Notes under the pieces: generated by a model
The model's input: only the letters and a program-made list of their open reading frames with translations
The model's database searches: none
What the model was told of the DNA's origin: nothing
In this document: one piece after another, positions 1 to 7,981 of the stretch
How the letters are laid out: every line of letters starts with the position of its first letter
Position numbering within the stretch: the first letter of the stretch is position 1
Made by a program: the position numbers and the translations under genes
Source of the DNA: Rhodobacteraceae bacterium EL129
Lineage (GTDB): Bacteria > Pseudomonadota > Alphaproteobacteria > Rhodobacterales > Rhodobacteraceae
Assembly: GCA_900313005.1 (NCBI GenBank)
Contig: ONZJ01000002.1
Location: forward strand, 1,194,996-1,258,995
Length of the DNA stretch: 64,000 nucleotides
Reading direction: 5' to 3'

Positions 1-549
1 CGAGATGAAACGCTTGAAATCCTGCGCGAACAGGACACGGCCGTTTTGTTGGTCACGCATGAGCCGGATGAGGCCATGCGTATGGCAGACGAGATTGCAT
101 TGATGCGACGCGGACAGATCGTGCAAAAGGGCGCGCCCTACAATATTTACAACGCGCCGGTGGATCGTGAGGCGATGGCATTTTTCAGTGATGTCAACGT
201 GATACGTGGTGAAGTTGAGGGGGCTTTGACGCAGACTGCCTTTGGTCAGTTCCTGACGCCGGGTGTCGACGATGGCACCGAGATGGAGATTGTGGTGCGT
301 CCGCAGCACATCAAGCTGGATTTTGACCGTGCGGGCCAATCACCCAAACCGACCATCGAAAACGGTACTGCTGTGCGCGGTGTGGTCGAACGTGCACGCT
401 TTATGGGCAACGAAAGCCTGGCGGAGTTTCGGATGGACCACGATGGCAGTATTATCCGCGCCACGGTGCCCAATGTATTTTTGCCCCGCAAGGGCACGCC
501 GATGTGGCTGATGATCCGGCGCGACAAGTGTTTCGTGTTTCCGGTGTAA
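1..549 (+). CDS. ABC transporter ATP-binding protein, 3' part (left edge truncated)
   Basis: This is the C-terminal part of an ATPase that energises a solute importer at the cytoplasmic face of the inner membrane. The reading frame is open from base 1, so the gene starts outside the window. The first residues contain the switch (H-loop) motif VTHEPDEAM, followed by the usual MRRGQIVQKG strand. About 110 residues of TOBE-type beta domain come next (for example IVVRPQHIKL and RFMGNESLAEF). This layout fits the iron/sugar/polyamine importer ATPases (FbpC, PotA or MalK-like). The nucleotide-binding Walker motifs and the partner permeases lie upstream, so the substrate cannot be assigned. The last gene of its operon appears to end here, followed by a long intergenic region. 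Confidence 0.85.
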   Translation, partial: RDETLEILREQDTAVLLVTHEPDEAMRMADEIALMRRGQIVQKGAPYNIYNAPVDREAMAFFSDVNVIRGEVEGALTQTAFGQFLTPGVDDGTEMEIVVRPQHIKLDFDRAGQSPKPTIENGTAVRGVVERARFMGNESLAEFRMDHDGSIIRATVPNVFLPRKGTPMWLMIRRDKCFVFPV

Positions 550-983
550 GCCGTAACTGAGTTTGCTGAGACGCGCCCTGCCGGTTAACAGGCCCGGCAC
601 GGGCCCCGGCCATCGTCAGGCCCACCCTTGGCCTGGCGATTTGCGTAGGCTGGGCGCACAAATTATTATGGAAGATGTACTCTACGAGCATAAACCGTCT
701 TGAAATATCCATCAGGATCGCCCGACCTGGGCCTGACGATGGCCTCTGGCAGCGTATCTGAAAAGAACGGCAGCTAAGTCCCACGTCGCAGACATCTGCT
801 GCGCTTTTGCCGAACGGGAGTGCATCCCTCGGCGCGGCGCGGTGCTGTAAATGGCCAATAAATCGCAATTTCCCCCTAAATGCTGCGCATTGCATCTTTC
901 AACCGGGCGCTTAAGGGCTTAGATACGGTTGGTGAAAAATCCCGAGGCGAGATCGAAAGCCTCCGGATAAGGGAGAATAAAAC
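550..983. other. 434-base intergenic region before tatA
   Basis: No protein gene is convincing here. The first part holds the structured repeat described at 580-744. The remainder (745-983) is the 5' region of the tat operon. It ends with a good ribosome binding site, AAGGGAG, nine bases before the tatA ATG. I could not pick out a persuasive sigma-70 promoter. A minus-strand open frame at 452-895 crosses the repeat, has no ribosome binding site or recognisable sequence, and is treated as chance. Confidence 0.6.
580..744. repeat. Structured intergenic repeat, copy A
   Basis: This element starts with GCCGGTTAACAG and is related along its length to 41569-41731. A perfect 17-base inverted repeat encloses it (608-624 with 728-744). 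A second pair inside, GGCGAT at 635-640 with ATCGCC at 717-722, gives a nested long-range stem around a less conserved central loop. Copy B keeps both stems although the outer-stem sequence differs, which suggests selection on structure or a hairpin-forming mobile element. It lies just downstream of the ABC transporter gene. It could be a structured RNA, a 3'-end element or a miniature inverted-repeat sequence; the data here do not decide. Confidence 0.75.
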
Positions 984-1208
984 ATGCTGAACAATATTGG
1001 CCTTCCGGGCATTCTGCTCATTGCCGTTGTGGTCCTCGTGCTCTTTGGCCGTGGCAAAATCTCGTCGCTGATGGGCGAAGTGGGCAAGGGTATCACCTCG
1101 TTCAAGAAAGGTGTGGCCGAAGGCACAAAAGAGATCGAAGAAGCGGGCGACGATGCGGTTGATGCCGCCAAGGACGTGACCCCGGACGCCGACAAAGACA
1201 AGGCCTGA
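984..1208 (+). CDS. tatA: Sec-independent protein translocase TatA
   Basis: TatA forms the pore-like oligomer that carries folded twin-arginine proteins across the inner membrane. The 74-residue product has the expected plan. A short periplasmic N-terminus is followed by one membrane helix (about residues 5-21, ending LVLFGRGK), the FGRGK hinge with conserved Phe and Gly, an amphipathic helix beginning [13 protein letters not shown], and an acidic, disordered tail. The start is set by AAGGGAG nine bases upstream. It opens the tat operon, with tatB eight bases downstream. Size and motif order are typical of the family. Confidence 0.97.
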   Translation: MLNNIGLPGILLIAVVVLVLFGRGKISSLMGEVGKGITSFKKGVAEGTKEIEEAGDDAVDAAKDVTPDADKDKA

Positions 1209-1216
1209 TCCCTTAG

Positions 1217-1816
1217 ATGTTCGACCTTGGCTGGACCGAGCTGCTGCTGATTGGCATTGTGGCCCTCATCGTTGTGGGTCCCAAAGACTTGCCGGGCATG
1301 TTCAAAGCGGTTGGCAACTTTGTGGGCAAGGCCAAGCGCATGGCCCGCGAATTCAGTCAGGCGATGAATGACGCAGCCGATGACACCGGCATGAGCGATA
1401 TTCAGAAAACCCTGAATGCTGCGGCCAAGCCGATGTCGACGGCGATGGATGAGGTCAAGAAATCGTCTGAGAGCTTTACCCAGGCGACGATGAATTCGGG
1501 CAAGTCCAAACTGTCGCCCGAACGCGCCGAGGCCGCCGAGAAGATCCGCCAGAAGACCGCCGAAGTGGCCAATGAGCGGATCGCCCGTGAAAAGGCTGAA
1601 GCGGCGGCAAAAGCCGGCGGGGCAGCCAAGCCTGCGAAAAAGGCTACGGCCAAGACACCTGCGAAAAAGACGCCTGCAAAGAAGCCTGCGGCCAAAAAAC
1701 CAGCCGCCAAAGCTGCAAGCAAACCCAAGACGGCGGCTAAAAAGCCTGCCGCCAAACCTGCCGCGAAAAAACCAGCGCCCAAGAAAGCCGCCAAACCTGC
1801 GGCGGATAAAGCATGA
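1217..1816 (+). CDS. tatB: Sec-independent protein translocase TatB, with long basic tail
   Basis: TatB pairs with TatC to make the receptor for twin-arginine signal peptides. The N-terminus is classic: [13 protein letters not shown] with the conserved polar Glu8, a single membrane helix, the VGPKDLP hinge and an amphipathic helix. The 199-residue protein ends in an unusual tail of about 70 residues (roughly 128-199) made almost only of Lys, Ala and Pro in [12 protein letters not shown] repeats, resembling a histone H1 tail. Such basic tails occur in alphaproteobacterial TatB proteins. The last bases overlap the next gene by an ATGA junction, so translation is probably coupled. The repetitive tail could slip in sequencing or replication. 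Confidence 0.95.
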   Translation: MFDLGWTELLLIGIVALIVVGPKDLPGMFKAVGNFVGKAKRMAREFSQAMNDAADDTGMSDIQKTLNAAAKPMSTAMDEVKKSSESFTQATMNSGKSKLSPERAEAAEKIRQKTAEVANERIAREKAEAAAKAGGAAKPAKKATAKTPAKKTPAKKPAAKKPAAKAASKPKTAAKKPAAKPAAKKPAPKKAAKPAADKA

Positions 1817-2394
1817 GCGCGCCTTTGGGCGAAGGCCTCGGCTTTGCCATGACCCCGCTTGGCGGGGTGATTGCCTTTGGGGTAGGGGCCGTTATTGCCT
1901 TTGTGCTGGGAGGGCCGATCATGCAGATGATCCTGTCGCCGCTCTGTGCGCAATTGGGGCCCGAGGGCTGCCAGCTGATCTTTCAAGGCCCGCAAGAAGC
2001 CTTCTTTATCTATTTCAAGCAGGCCTTGCTGGCCGGGTTTATCCTGGCCGTGCCGTGCCTGCTTTTCCAATCCGCGCGGATCTTCGCGCCGACGCTGTTC
2101 CAACATGTCCCGCGCAGCGTAGCCATCTATGCCTGCGTAGGCGGCATCATCGCGATTGTGGCTGCGGCCTTTGTGTTGTTCTACGAAGCACCGCGTGCGG
2201 TGTCTGCAGCCTTCGCCTATATGTCTCAATCCGCGCCGGACCTGCCGATGCTGGGTTTTGCCAGTGAGTATCTGCGGGCCGCTTTGAAAATGGCGGGGTC
2301 CTATGTCGCGCTGCTTCAGGTGCCGTTGATCTTTGCCATGATGGTCAAATCCATGCGCACCAAGCGCGTCCTTCAATCCGAGGCCCAACCATGA
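1813..2394 (+). CDS. Truncated TatC-like membrane protein between tatB and tatC
   Basis: The 193-residue product is clearly related to the TatC encoded immediately after it. Shared blocks include PLC..L....C.LIF..PQE.FF...K..LL.GFILA.P, then AP.L (residues 92-95), and an EYL....K....Y....Q.P block at 152-171 matching TatC membrane helix 4. Four membrane helices are visible (about 16-34, 64-87, 102-124 and 157-178). Missing are the N-terminal HLxELRxR motif, helices 5 and 6, and the TPPD motif. By alignment with TatC Phe103 and Glu112, this protein has Ile90 and Val99, so signal-peptide-binding residues are lost. It overlaps tatB and tatC by ATGA at both ends with an intact frame, which argues against a dead gene. 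The role is unknown; a regulatory or structural TatC partner is possible. Confidence 0.85.
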   Translation: MSAPLGEGLGFAMTPLGGVIAFGVGAVIAFVLGGPIMQMILSPLCAQLGPEGCQLIFQGPQEAFFIYFKQALLAGFILAVPCLLFQSARIFAPTLFQHVPRSVAIYACVGGIIAIVAAAFVLFYEAPRAVSAAFAYMSQSAPDLPMLGFASEYLRAALKMAGSYVALLQVPLIFAMMVKSMRTKRVLQSEAQP

Positions 2395-3341
2395 GCCAAA
2401 CCACCGATGAGATCGAAGACAGCTCGGCGCCGCTGATCGAGCATCTGACCGAGCTGCGCAACCGGCTGATCCATTCCGTCGTGGCGTTTATCGTCGGCAT
2501 GGTGATCTGCTTTACCGTGGCCACGCCGATCTTCAACTTTCTGACGGCCCCTTTGTGTAAGGTGTTGGCGGACCGGGGGCAGGATTGCTCGCTGATCTTC
2601 ATCAGCCCGCAAGAGGGCTTCTTTGTGGCCATCAAGGTCTCGCTGCTGGGTGGGTTCATTCTGGCCTTTCCTTATATTGCCAACCAGATGTGGCGCTTTG
2701 TGGCGCCGGGGCTTTACAAGAACGAGAAGGGTGCGTTTCTGCCGTTTCTCGTGGCATCGCCCTTCATGTTTTTCTTAGGCGCCGCGTTTGCGTTTTATGT
2801 TGTGACACCCTTGGCCTATGATTTCTTCCTTGGGTTCCAGCAATTTGGCGGCAGTGGCGAGGCGATCCCCGAGGGGGATCCGCAGAATGCAGCGCCGCTG
2901 AGTGTGGTGTTCCAGGGCTCGGCCCAGGAATATCTGAACCTGACGATCAAGTTCATCGTGGCCTTCGGCATGTGTTTCCAGCTGCCCGTGTTGCTGACAC
3001 TGATGGGCAAGGCCGGACTGGTCAGCGCCGATGGTCTGCGGGCCGTGCGGAAATACGCCGTGGTGGGCATTTTGGTTCTGGCCGCCCTGGTCACGCCGCC
3101 CGATGTGATCACGCAGGTGATCCTGTTTGTGGTGGTTTACGGGCTTTACGAGGTGTCGATCCAATTGGTCAAACGGGTTGAGACGAAACGCGAAAAAGAG
3201 CTGCGCGCCCAGGGTCTGTGGTTTGACGAAGATGAAGACGAAGAGGGTGACGGCGACAGCGACGTTGATGACGAAGAGCTGGCCGATGACATCCTGGCCG
3301 AATTCGAGGAAGAAGAGGACGACAAAGGGTCGAAATCGTGA
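2391..3341 (+). CDS. tatC: Sec-independent protein translocase TatC, with acidic C-terminal tail
   Basis: TatC is the polytopic membrane core of the twin-arginine translocase and binds the RR signal peptide. All key motifs are present: HLTELRNR at 18-25 (Glu21 and Arg23, matching E. coli Glu15 and Arg17), MWRFVAPGLY with Phe103, Glu112 in the cytoplasmic loop, and TPPDV with Asp238. Six membrane helices can be traced. At 316 residues it is longer than usual because of a C-terminal extension (about 278-311) very rich in Asp and Glu. The gene overlaps the truncated tatC-like gene (ATGA) and the following ATPase gene (GTGA). The acidic tail contrasts with the basic tail of TatB. Confidence 0.97.
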   Translation: MSQTTDEIEDSSAPLIEHLTELRNRLIHSVVAFIVGMVICFTVATPIFNFLTAPLCKVLADRGQDCSLIFISPQEGFFVAIKVSLLGGFILAFPYIANQMWRFVAPGLYKNEKGAFLPFLVASPFMFFLGAAFAFYVVTPLAYDFFLGFQQFGGSGEAIPEGDPQNAAPLSVVFQGSAQEYLNLTIKFIVAFGMCFQLPVLLTLMGKAGLVSADGLRAVRKYAVVGILVLAALVTPPDVITQVILFVVVYGLYEVSIQLVKRVETKREKELRAQGLWFDEDEDEEGDGDSDVDDEELADDILAEFEEEEDDKGSKS

Positions 3342-4174
3342 GTGATCCGCTGGAGCGTATCGCCGCGGCCCTTGAGCGGATGAACCCTCCTGAGGGGGCC
3401 GCGCCAGATTTTGCGGAGGCCCACGCCTTTGTCTGGCAAGTCGACCCGGATTGGCTGGTGGCTGTGCCTGAGGTCAATCGCATCGACATGGGGTTGCTGG
3501 TTGGGATCAACCGCGCGCGCGATACGTTGCTGGACAACACCCGACAGTTTGCCAAAGGCCTGCCCGCGAACAACGCGCTGTTGTGGGGTGCGCGCGGCAT
3601 GGGGAAATCATCACTGGTCAAGGCGGTGCATGCGGCCTTGCTGGCTGAGGGTGCACCCGTCAAGCTGGTGGAGCTGCATCGCGAGGATTTGCCGTCGGTC
3701 GGTCGGCTTTTGAACCTGTTGCGCGGGGCATCCGAGCGGTTTGTTCTTTATTGCGATGATCTGAGTTTCAGCCATGACGACCAGCATTATAAATCGCTTA
3801 AGGCGGTGCTGGATGGGGGCATCGAGGGTCGGCCCGAGAATGTGGTGTTTTATGCCACCTCGAACCGGCGCCATCTGATGCCGCGGGATATGATCGAGAA
3901 CGAGCGTGGCTCGGCGATCAACCCGTCGGAGGCGGTGGAAGAAAAGGTATCGCTGTCGGATCGGTTCGGACTGTGGTTGGGCTTTCACGCCTGCAATCAG
4001 GATGAATACCTCGAGATGATCCGGGGCTATTGCGATGCCTACGGTGTTGAGATTGACGACGACACGCTGCGCGCCGAAGCGATTGAGTGGCAAGCGACAC
4101 GCGGGTCACGCTCGGGCCGAGTGGCGTGGCAGTATTTCACCGATCTGGCGGGACGCCGGGGGGTGACGCTGTGA
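3338..4174 (+). CDS. DUF815-type AAA-like ATPase
   Basis: The product is a 278-residue predicted cytoplasmic P-loop ATPase resembling the DUF815 family, whose substrate is not established. A Walker A motif, GARGMGKSS, lies at residues 84-92 and a Walker B-like FVLYCDDLSF at about 135-144. An arginine-rich sensor-like segment (YATSNRRHLMPRDM) and the stretch LSDRFGLWLGF follow, in the order seen in the family. Translation starts at GTG overlapping the tatC stop by four bases, and the gene ends in another GTGA overlap with the dehydrogenase gene, so it belongs to the tat transcript. Whether it has anything to do with protein export is not known. Confidence 0.85.
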   Translation: MSDPLERIAAALERMNPPEGAAPDFAEAHAFVWQVDPDWLVAVPEVNRIDMGLLVGINRARDTLLDNTRQFAKGLPANNALLWGARGMGKSSLVKAVHAALLAEGAPVKLVELHREDLPSVGRLLNLLRGASERFVLYCDDLSFSHDDQHYKSLKAVLDGGIEGRPENVVFYATSNRRHLMPRDMIENERGSAINPSEAVEEKVSLSDRFGLWLGFHACNQDEYLEMIRGYCDAYGVEIDDDTLRAEAIEWQATRGSRSGRVAWQYFTDLAGRRGVTL

Positions 4175-4953
4175 TCCTGAAGGGTAAGCGGGCACTGGTC
4201 ACGGGCTGTGCAGCGCCCAACGGCATCGGACGCGCCACGGCCAAAGCCCTGGCGCGTGAGGGCGCATTTGTGATTGTCACCGACCGACCTGGCGAGGATC
4301 GGATGGAGGCGGTGGAGGCTTTGGCCTGCGAGATTGGCGGGGCCGGGCACGCGCTGGATGTGACCAACCCACAGGATATTCGAAACGCTGTTGCGCTGGC
4401 GCAGTCCCATGGCGGCGTTGATATTCTGGTGAACAATGCTGGCACTGTGCAAGGCGCGGGACCTTTCCTGGACGCCAGCCCCGAGGATTGGGAGGCGTCG
4501 TTTCGGGTCAACCTGCTGGGGCCGATGATGCTGGCGCAGGCGGTGATTCCGGGGATGATCGCCGCTGGGGATGGGCGGATTATCAACATGGGCTCGATCG
4601 GAGGTCTGGGGGGACGTCCGGCCTTTGGGGCCTATTCCGCGATGAAACACGGGCTGACCGGGCTGACCAAGACGATCGCCGCCGAATTTGGCCCGCAAGG
4701 TATCCGCTGTAATTCGGTCTGTCCGGGCTATATCGCCACGGATATGCATGCGGCGTCGAACGTCCGTCTGGCCGAGGCGCAGGGCGTTCCCTTGGACGAG
4801 ATGAAGCGGCAAAGATATGAGGCGGTGTCGCTGCGGGATGCGGGCACGCCCGAAGATATTGCCGAAGCGGTGCTGTATCTGGCCGGGCCGCAGGGGGCCT
4901 ATGTGACGGGTATCAACCTGCCGGTGGCAGGCGGCATACAGCTGGGCCTGTAG
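4171..4953 (+). CDS. Short-chain dehydrogenase/reductase (classical SDR)
   Basis: This is an NAD(P)-dependent oxidoreductase of the Rossmann-fold SDR superfamily with unknown substrate. The GTG start overlaps the preceding stop (GTGA); a longer upstream ATG would overlap the ATPase gene by 88 bases and has no ribosome binding site. In the 260-residue product the cofactor motif is TGCAAPNGIG (11-20), the stabilising NNAG is at 88-91, and the catalytic triad is Ser142, Tyr155 and Lys159 (YSAMK). All are intact, so it should be active. It is the last gene of the tat-led run and faces the convergent nlpD gene. Confidence 0.9.
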   Translation: MILKGKRALVTGCAAPNGIGRATAKALAREGAFVIVTDRPGEDRMEAVEALACEIGGAGHALDVTNPQDIRNAVALAQSHGGVDILVNNAGTVQGAGPFLDASPEDWEASFRVNLLGPMMLAQAVIPGMIAAGDGRIINMGSIGGLGGRPAFGAYSAMKHGLTGLTKTIAAEFGPQGIRCNSVCPGYIATDMHAASNVRLAEAQGVPLDEMKRQRYEAVSLRDAGTPEDIAEAVLYLAGPQGAYVTGINLPVAGGIQLGL

Positions 4954-5071
4954 TCCTAAGGAATGCGCACCACGCGCGCATGCTGGATGTCTCGCCCCTT
5001 CGTGCCTCATGGGCCTCGGGGCAAGTCGAGAGGCGACGCCCCATAAAGAGCGTCGCATTGCGGCGAGAGGA

Positions 5072-6226
5072 TCAGCGCAGGTAGGGCAGGGGATCGACGC
5101 TGTCGAAGCCTTCGCGCACCTCAAAGTGCACGGCAGCCGCGCCTTCACTGCGGATCTGGGCCAGTTTCGAGCCCCGCGAGACCGTGTCGCCCTTTTTCAC
5201 CGCAACCTTGTCTACATTGGAATAGACCGTCAGCACGTTGTCGGGGTGTTTGACCACAATGATCGGCACGTTGTTGGTGTCTTTGGTGATGGCGGCCACC
5301 ACGCCATCGGCGGCGGCTTTGACCGGGGTGCCGGGCTTGGCCGCGATGTCGATACCGTCGTTCTTACCCTTTGAGTACTCGCGAATGATGTCGCCCTTGA
5401 CCGGGAAGCTCATCTTGGACGAGCTGCTGGCCGCGGTTTGCGAGCCGCTGAGGTCAGGGGCGGCTTCGCTCGACACCTCTTTGGCGGCGGGTTGTGTTTC
5501 CTCGGCCGGCAAAGGCTTGGTGGAGGACGGGGGCAATGGGGTTGGCGTGCCGGCCCCCGGAGGTTCGGTCTTGTTGGCTTCGGCCGGATCGAAGGGGGCC
5601 GGTTTTTTGCCATCACGCGCCACGGGGATCAGCAGGAATTGCCCTTCGCGCACGGCGAAATCGCTGCCCAATCCGTTCCATTCGGCCAGGCTGCGGATCG
5701 AGACGTTGTAAAGCCGGGCAATTGTATAGGCGCTTTCGCCACGTTCGACCTTGTGGCGGGTGGGTTCCACGCCGACCTGCGCCGGGGGCAATGTCGTGCT
5801 TTCGACCTGGGCTGCATCAATGGCCTCTCCGGCGAGGGTCGTGACGTCAACCGAGTCAGGCGGCTGGATTGGGCCGCCTTTGGGCTCTTCGACGCGGCCT
5901 TTGAGGGCGATTACCTCACCTTTGCGCAGCGGATCCGAGGGCTTTATCCCGTTGTGGCGTGCCAGGGCCACCGGGTCTGCGCCGATCCGATTGGCGAGGG
6001 TGGCCAGAGTGTCGCCCCGCTTGGCGATGGCCACCTGATATCCGGGGTAGGATATGATCCCGCGGCTGTCGGGTGTGGGGCGCTCGGCACTTGCGTTGCG
6101 CGCGGCTTGCGCCGTGGAGGGGGCATTGCCAAAGGCGCCGCGCAGATCCAGATCAACGCCATCGTCACAAGCGGTCAACGCCAATGTCGCCGCACCAGCC
6201 AATAGGGGTGTAAAACGGATAGTCAT
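5072..6226 (-). CDS. nlpD: NlpD-like LysM/LytM lipoprotein, amidase activator
   Basis: NlpD-type proteins sit in the cell envelope and activate peptidoglycan amidases during division. The 384-residue product begins with a lipoprotein signal (LTAC lipobox, Cys at about 20). Two LysM domains (about 58-108 and 156-201), a Pro/Ala/Glu-rich linker and a C-terminal LytM (M23) domain (about 275-384) follow. The LytM zinc ligands look degraded: the first His position reads N in KNDGID, the YxH position reads YSN, and HxH reads AVH in AAVHFEVR. That pattern fits a non-hydrolytic activator rather than an endopeptidase. Order after surE and pcm matches the classical surE-pcm-nlpD cluster. Confidence 0.9.
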   Translation of the reverse strand: MTIRFTPLLAGAATLALTACDDGVDLDLRGAFGNAPSTAQAARNASAERPTPDSRGIISYPGYQVAIAKRGDTLATLANRIGADPVALARHNGIKPSDPLRKGEVIALKGRVEEPKGGPIQPPDSVDVTTLAGEAIDAAQVESTTLPPAQVGVEPTRHKVERGESAYTIARLYNVSIRSLAEWNGLGSDFAVREGQFLLIPVARDGKKPAPFDPAEANKTEPPGAGTPTPLPPSSTKPLPAEETQPAAKEVSSEAAPDLSGSQTAASSSSKMSFPVKGDIIREYSKGKNDGIDIAAKPGTPVKAAADGVVAAITKDTNNVPIIVVKHPDNVLTVYSNVDKVAVKKGDTVSRGSKLAQIRSEGAAAVHFEVREGFDSVDPLPYLR

Positions 6227-6382
6227 CTCGATATGTCCTCAATCGCCTGCCCCTTGTTTGCCGGGGCTTTTGCGCGAATATAGACTGCTTTGCGACGTTT
6301 GTCTTGGGGGAATATGCAACGTCGGCAAAGCGCTTCTTATGAGGGGGCGCAGGACGTCGCTGGCGATTGTGCCAAACCGCCT

Positions 6383-7039
6383 TCAGCCGTCGCGCCCAAG
6401 TCCTTCCACGAGGGGAACAAACCGCACAGGCAAGAGCTCGTCATAGTCGAAGCCGGTTTCGCTGCGCGCCACGCGGATCAGGCTTTGCACGGCGTCCGAT
6501 TGACCGACGGGCACGATCATGATCCCGCCGACCTTAAGCTGGTTCAGCAAGGGGCCGGGCGGGTCTTCGGCGGCGGCGGTGACAATGATGCGATCAAAGG
6601 GCGCCTGATCGGGCAGTCCAAAGCTGCCATCGGCGCAAAGAGCGGTGATATTGGTCAGATCCAGATCACGGAAAATGCGCATTGCTTCGCCGACCAGACC
6701 GCGGTGACGGTCCACGGTATAGACCCGGCGAGACAGTTGGCTGAGGATTGCGGCCTGATAGCCCGAGCCTGTGCCCACTTCGAGCACCTTCTCGCGGCCC
6801 GTCAAGCGCAGCGCTTGTGTCATCAGCCCCACCACCGAGGGTTGGCTGATGGTCTGGCCAAAGGCGATGGGCAGGGGCATGTCCTCGTAGGCGCGATCTG
6901 CAAAGGTGCCTTTGATGAAGAGGCCACGGTCGATCTTTTCCATCGCCGTCAAGACAGTGGCATCCGTCACCCCACGAGAGCGCAGGGCAAAGAGGAACTG
7001 CATTTTGCGTTCGGCGATATGATCCTGCGTGTCGGTCAT
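6383..7039 (-). CDS. pcm: Protein-L-isoaspartate O-methyltransferase
   Basis: Pcm methylates isoaspartyl residues in damaged proteins with S-adenosylmethionine, starting their repair. The 218-residue product carries the SAM-binding motif [13 protein letters not shown], with upstream [13 protein letters not shown] typical of the family (the substrate-binding GQTISQP). The start chosen is MTDTQDH, whose ATG overlaps the surE stop by four bases; upstream in-frame starts would run inside surE. Length is normal. It is transcribed with surE and leads into nlpD after a 156-base gap. Confidence 0.95.
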   Translation of the reverse strand: MTDTQDHIAERKMQFLFALRSRGVTDATVLTAMEKIDRGLFIKGTFADRAYEDMPLPIAFGQTISQPSVVGLMTQALRLTGREKVLEVGTGSGYQAAILSQLSRRVYTVDRHRGLVGEAMRIFRDLDLTNITALCADGSFGLPDQAPFDRIIVTAAAEDPPGPLLNQLKVGGIMIVPVGQSDAVQSLIRVARSETGFDYDELLPVRFVPLVEGLGRDG

Positions 7040-7818
7040 TCGATCGCTTTGAGGGCCTCCAGCGCGTCGTAGGCGGTAAGGTCTGCGCGCATGGGCGTGA
7101 CTGAGATGTAGCCGTTGAGGTTCACATCGGCGTCCGAGCCGGGCGAGGTGGCCTGTTGCTGCGGCGCACCTGTGATCCAAAGGAACTTGCGGCCCGAGGG
7201 CGCTGTGGTGGGTTTCACGCCAAAGCCCATGTCACGGCGGAACCCCTGGTGGGCCACTTTGATGCCTTTGACCTCCGCGCCGGGCACGGGTGGGAAGTTG
7301 ATGTTATAAAAGATGCCGTAGTCGTCCTTGGTCCACACGCCTTTGTCTAGCATCCGGCGCAGCGTGTTGAGGCCATGGTGGCGCGAAGCCTCGAACTTGT
7401 CATCGAGGTCTTTGTTGGCCGGACCGTAGTATTGGCTGAGCGCAATGGCCGGGACGCCTTGTAGGGCGGCTTCCATGGCGGCGCCCAATGTGCCGGAATA
7501 GAGCGCGTTTTCAGCGGAATTGTTGCCACGGTTGACGCCCGACAGCACCAGATCAGGGCGTTTGTCGACCATAACATCGTGTAGCCCGGCGAGGACGCAA
7601 TCGGCGGGTGAGCCCTCGATCATGAAGTTCCGCTCGGAGATCTGCGAGATCATCGTGGGGCGGGTGTAGGAGATGCAGTGGCCGACGCCCGATTGCTCAA
7701 AGGCGGGGGCGACGGTCCAGACCTCGCCTGACGGGCCTGCCAGTTCGGTGGCCATATCGTGCAGCACGGCCAGACCGGGAGCGTTGATGCCGTCGTCATT
7801 GGTGATGAGAATGCGCAA
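7036..7818 (-). CDS. surE: 5'/3'-nucleotidase SurE
   Basis: SurE is a metal-dependent survival phosphatase acting on nucleoside monophosphates. The N-terminus [16 protein letters not shown] contains the metal-binding Asp-Asp pair and the NDDG signature. The SGVNRGNN...[11 protein letters not shown] block supplies further ligands and the dimer loop. At 260 residues it has the usual length. It is the first gene of the surE-pcm-nlpD unit and is coupled to pcm by an ATGA overlap. In many alphaproteobacteria serS and tatABC lie directly before surE on the same strand; here the two groups are in opposite orientation and serS is not in the window. Confidence 0.96.
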   Translation of the reverse strand: MRILITNDDGINAPGLAVLHDMATELAGPSGEVWTVAPAFEQSGVGHCISYTRPTMISQISERNFMIEGSPADCVLAGLHDVMVDKRPDLVLSGVNRGNNSAENALYSGTLGAAMEAALQGVPAIALSQYYGPANKDLDDKFEASRHHGLNTLRRMLDKGVWTKDDYGIFYNINFPPVPGAEVKGIKVAHQGFRRDMGFGVKPTTAPSGRKFLWITGAPQQQATSPGSDADVNLNGYISVTPMRADLTAYDALEALKAIE

Positions 7819-7981
7819 TGGCTGTGCCCCTTGGGATGTGTTTGGCTACTCTAGTAATCCGATTATGCACGCACGTGAATCGTAAACTTGGAGAAATCAC
7901 ATCAGAGTAGGGCGAGTGTGGCCTTGGGTTCACAATGCAGGCCGTAGGTTTGGACCTTGGCGCATCTTGGCACGGGGCTGG

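Noticed and set aside
452-895. A 147-residue minus-strand frame over structured repeat copy A
   Set aside because: The sequence is explained by the paired repeat and there is no ribosome binding site or match.
1402-2388. A 328-residue minus-strand frame opposite tatB and the TatC-like gene
   Set aside because: It is the antisense of the Lys/Ala/Pro-coding repeats, which keeps the frame open. It is Ala/Gly/His-rich with no domain and no ribosome binding site.
4039-5148. A 369-residue minus-strand frame opposite the SDR gene
   Set aside because: The plus-strand SDR has complete motifs; this frame is its complement.
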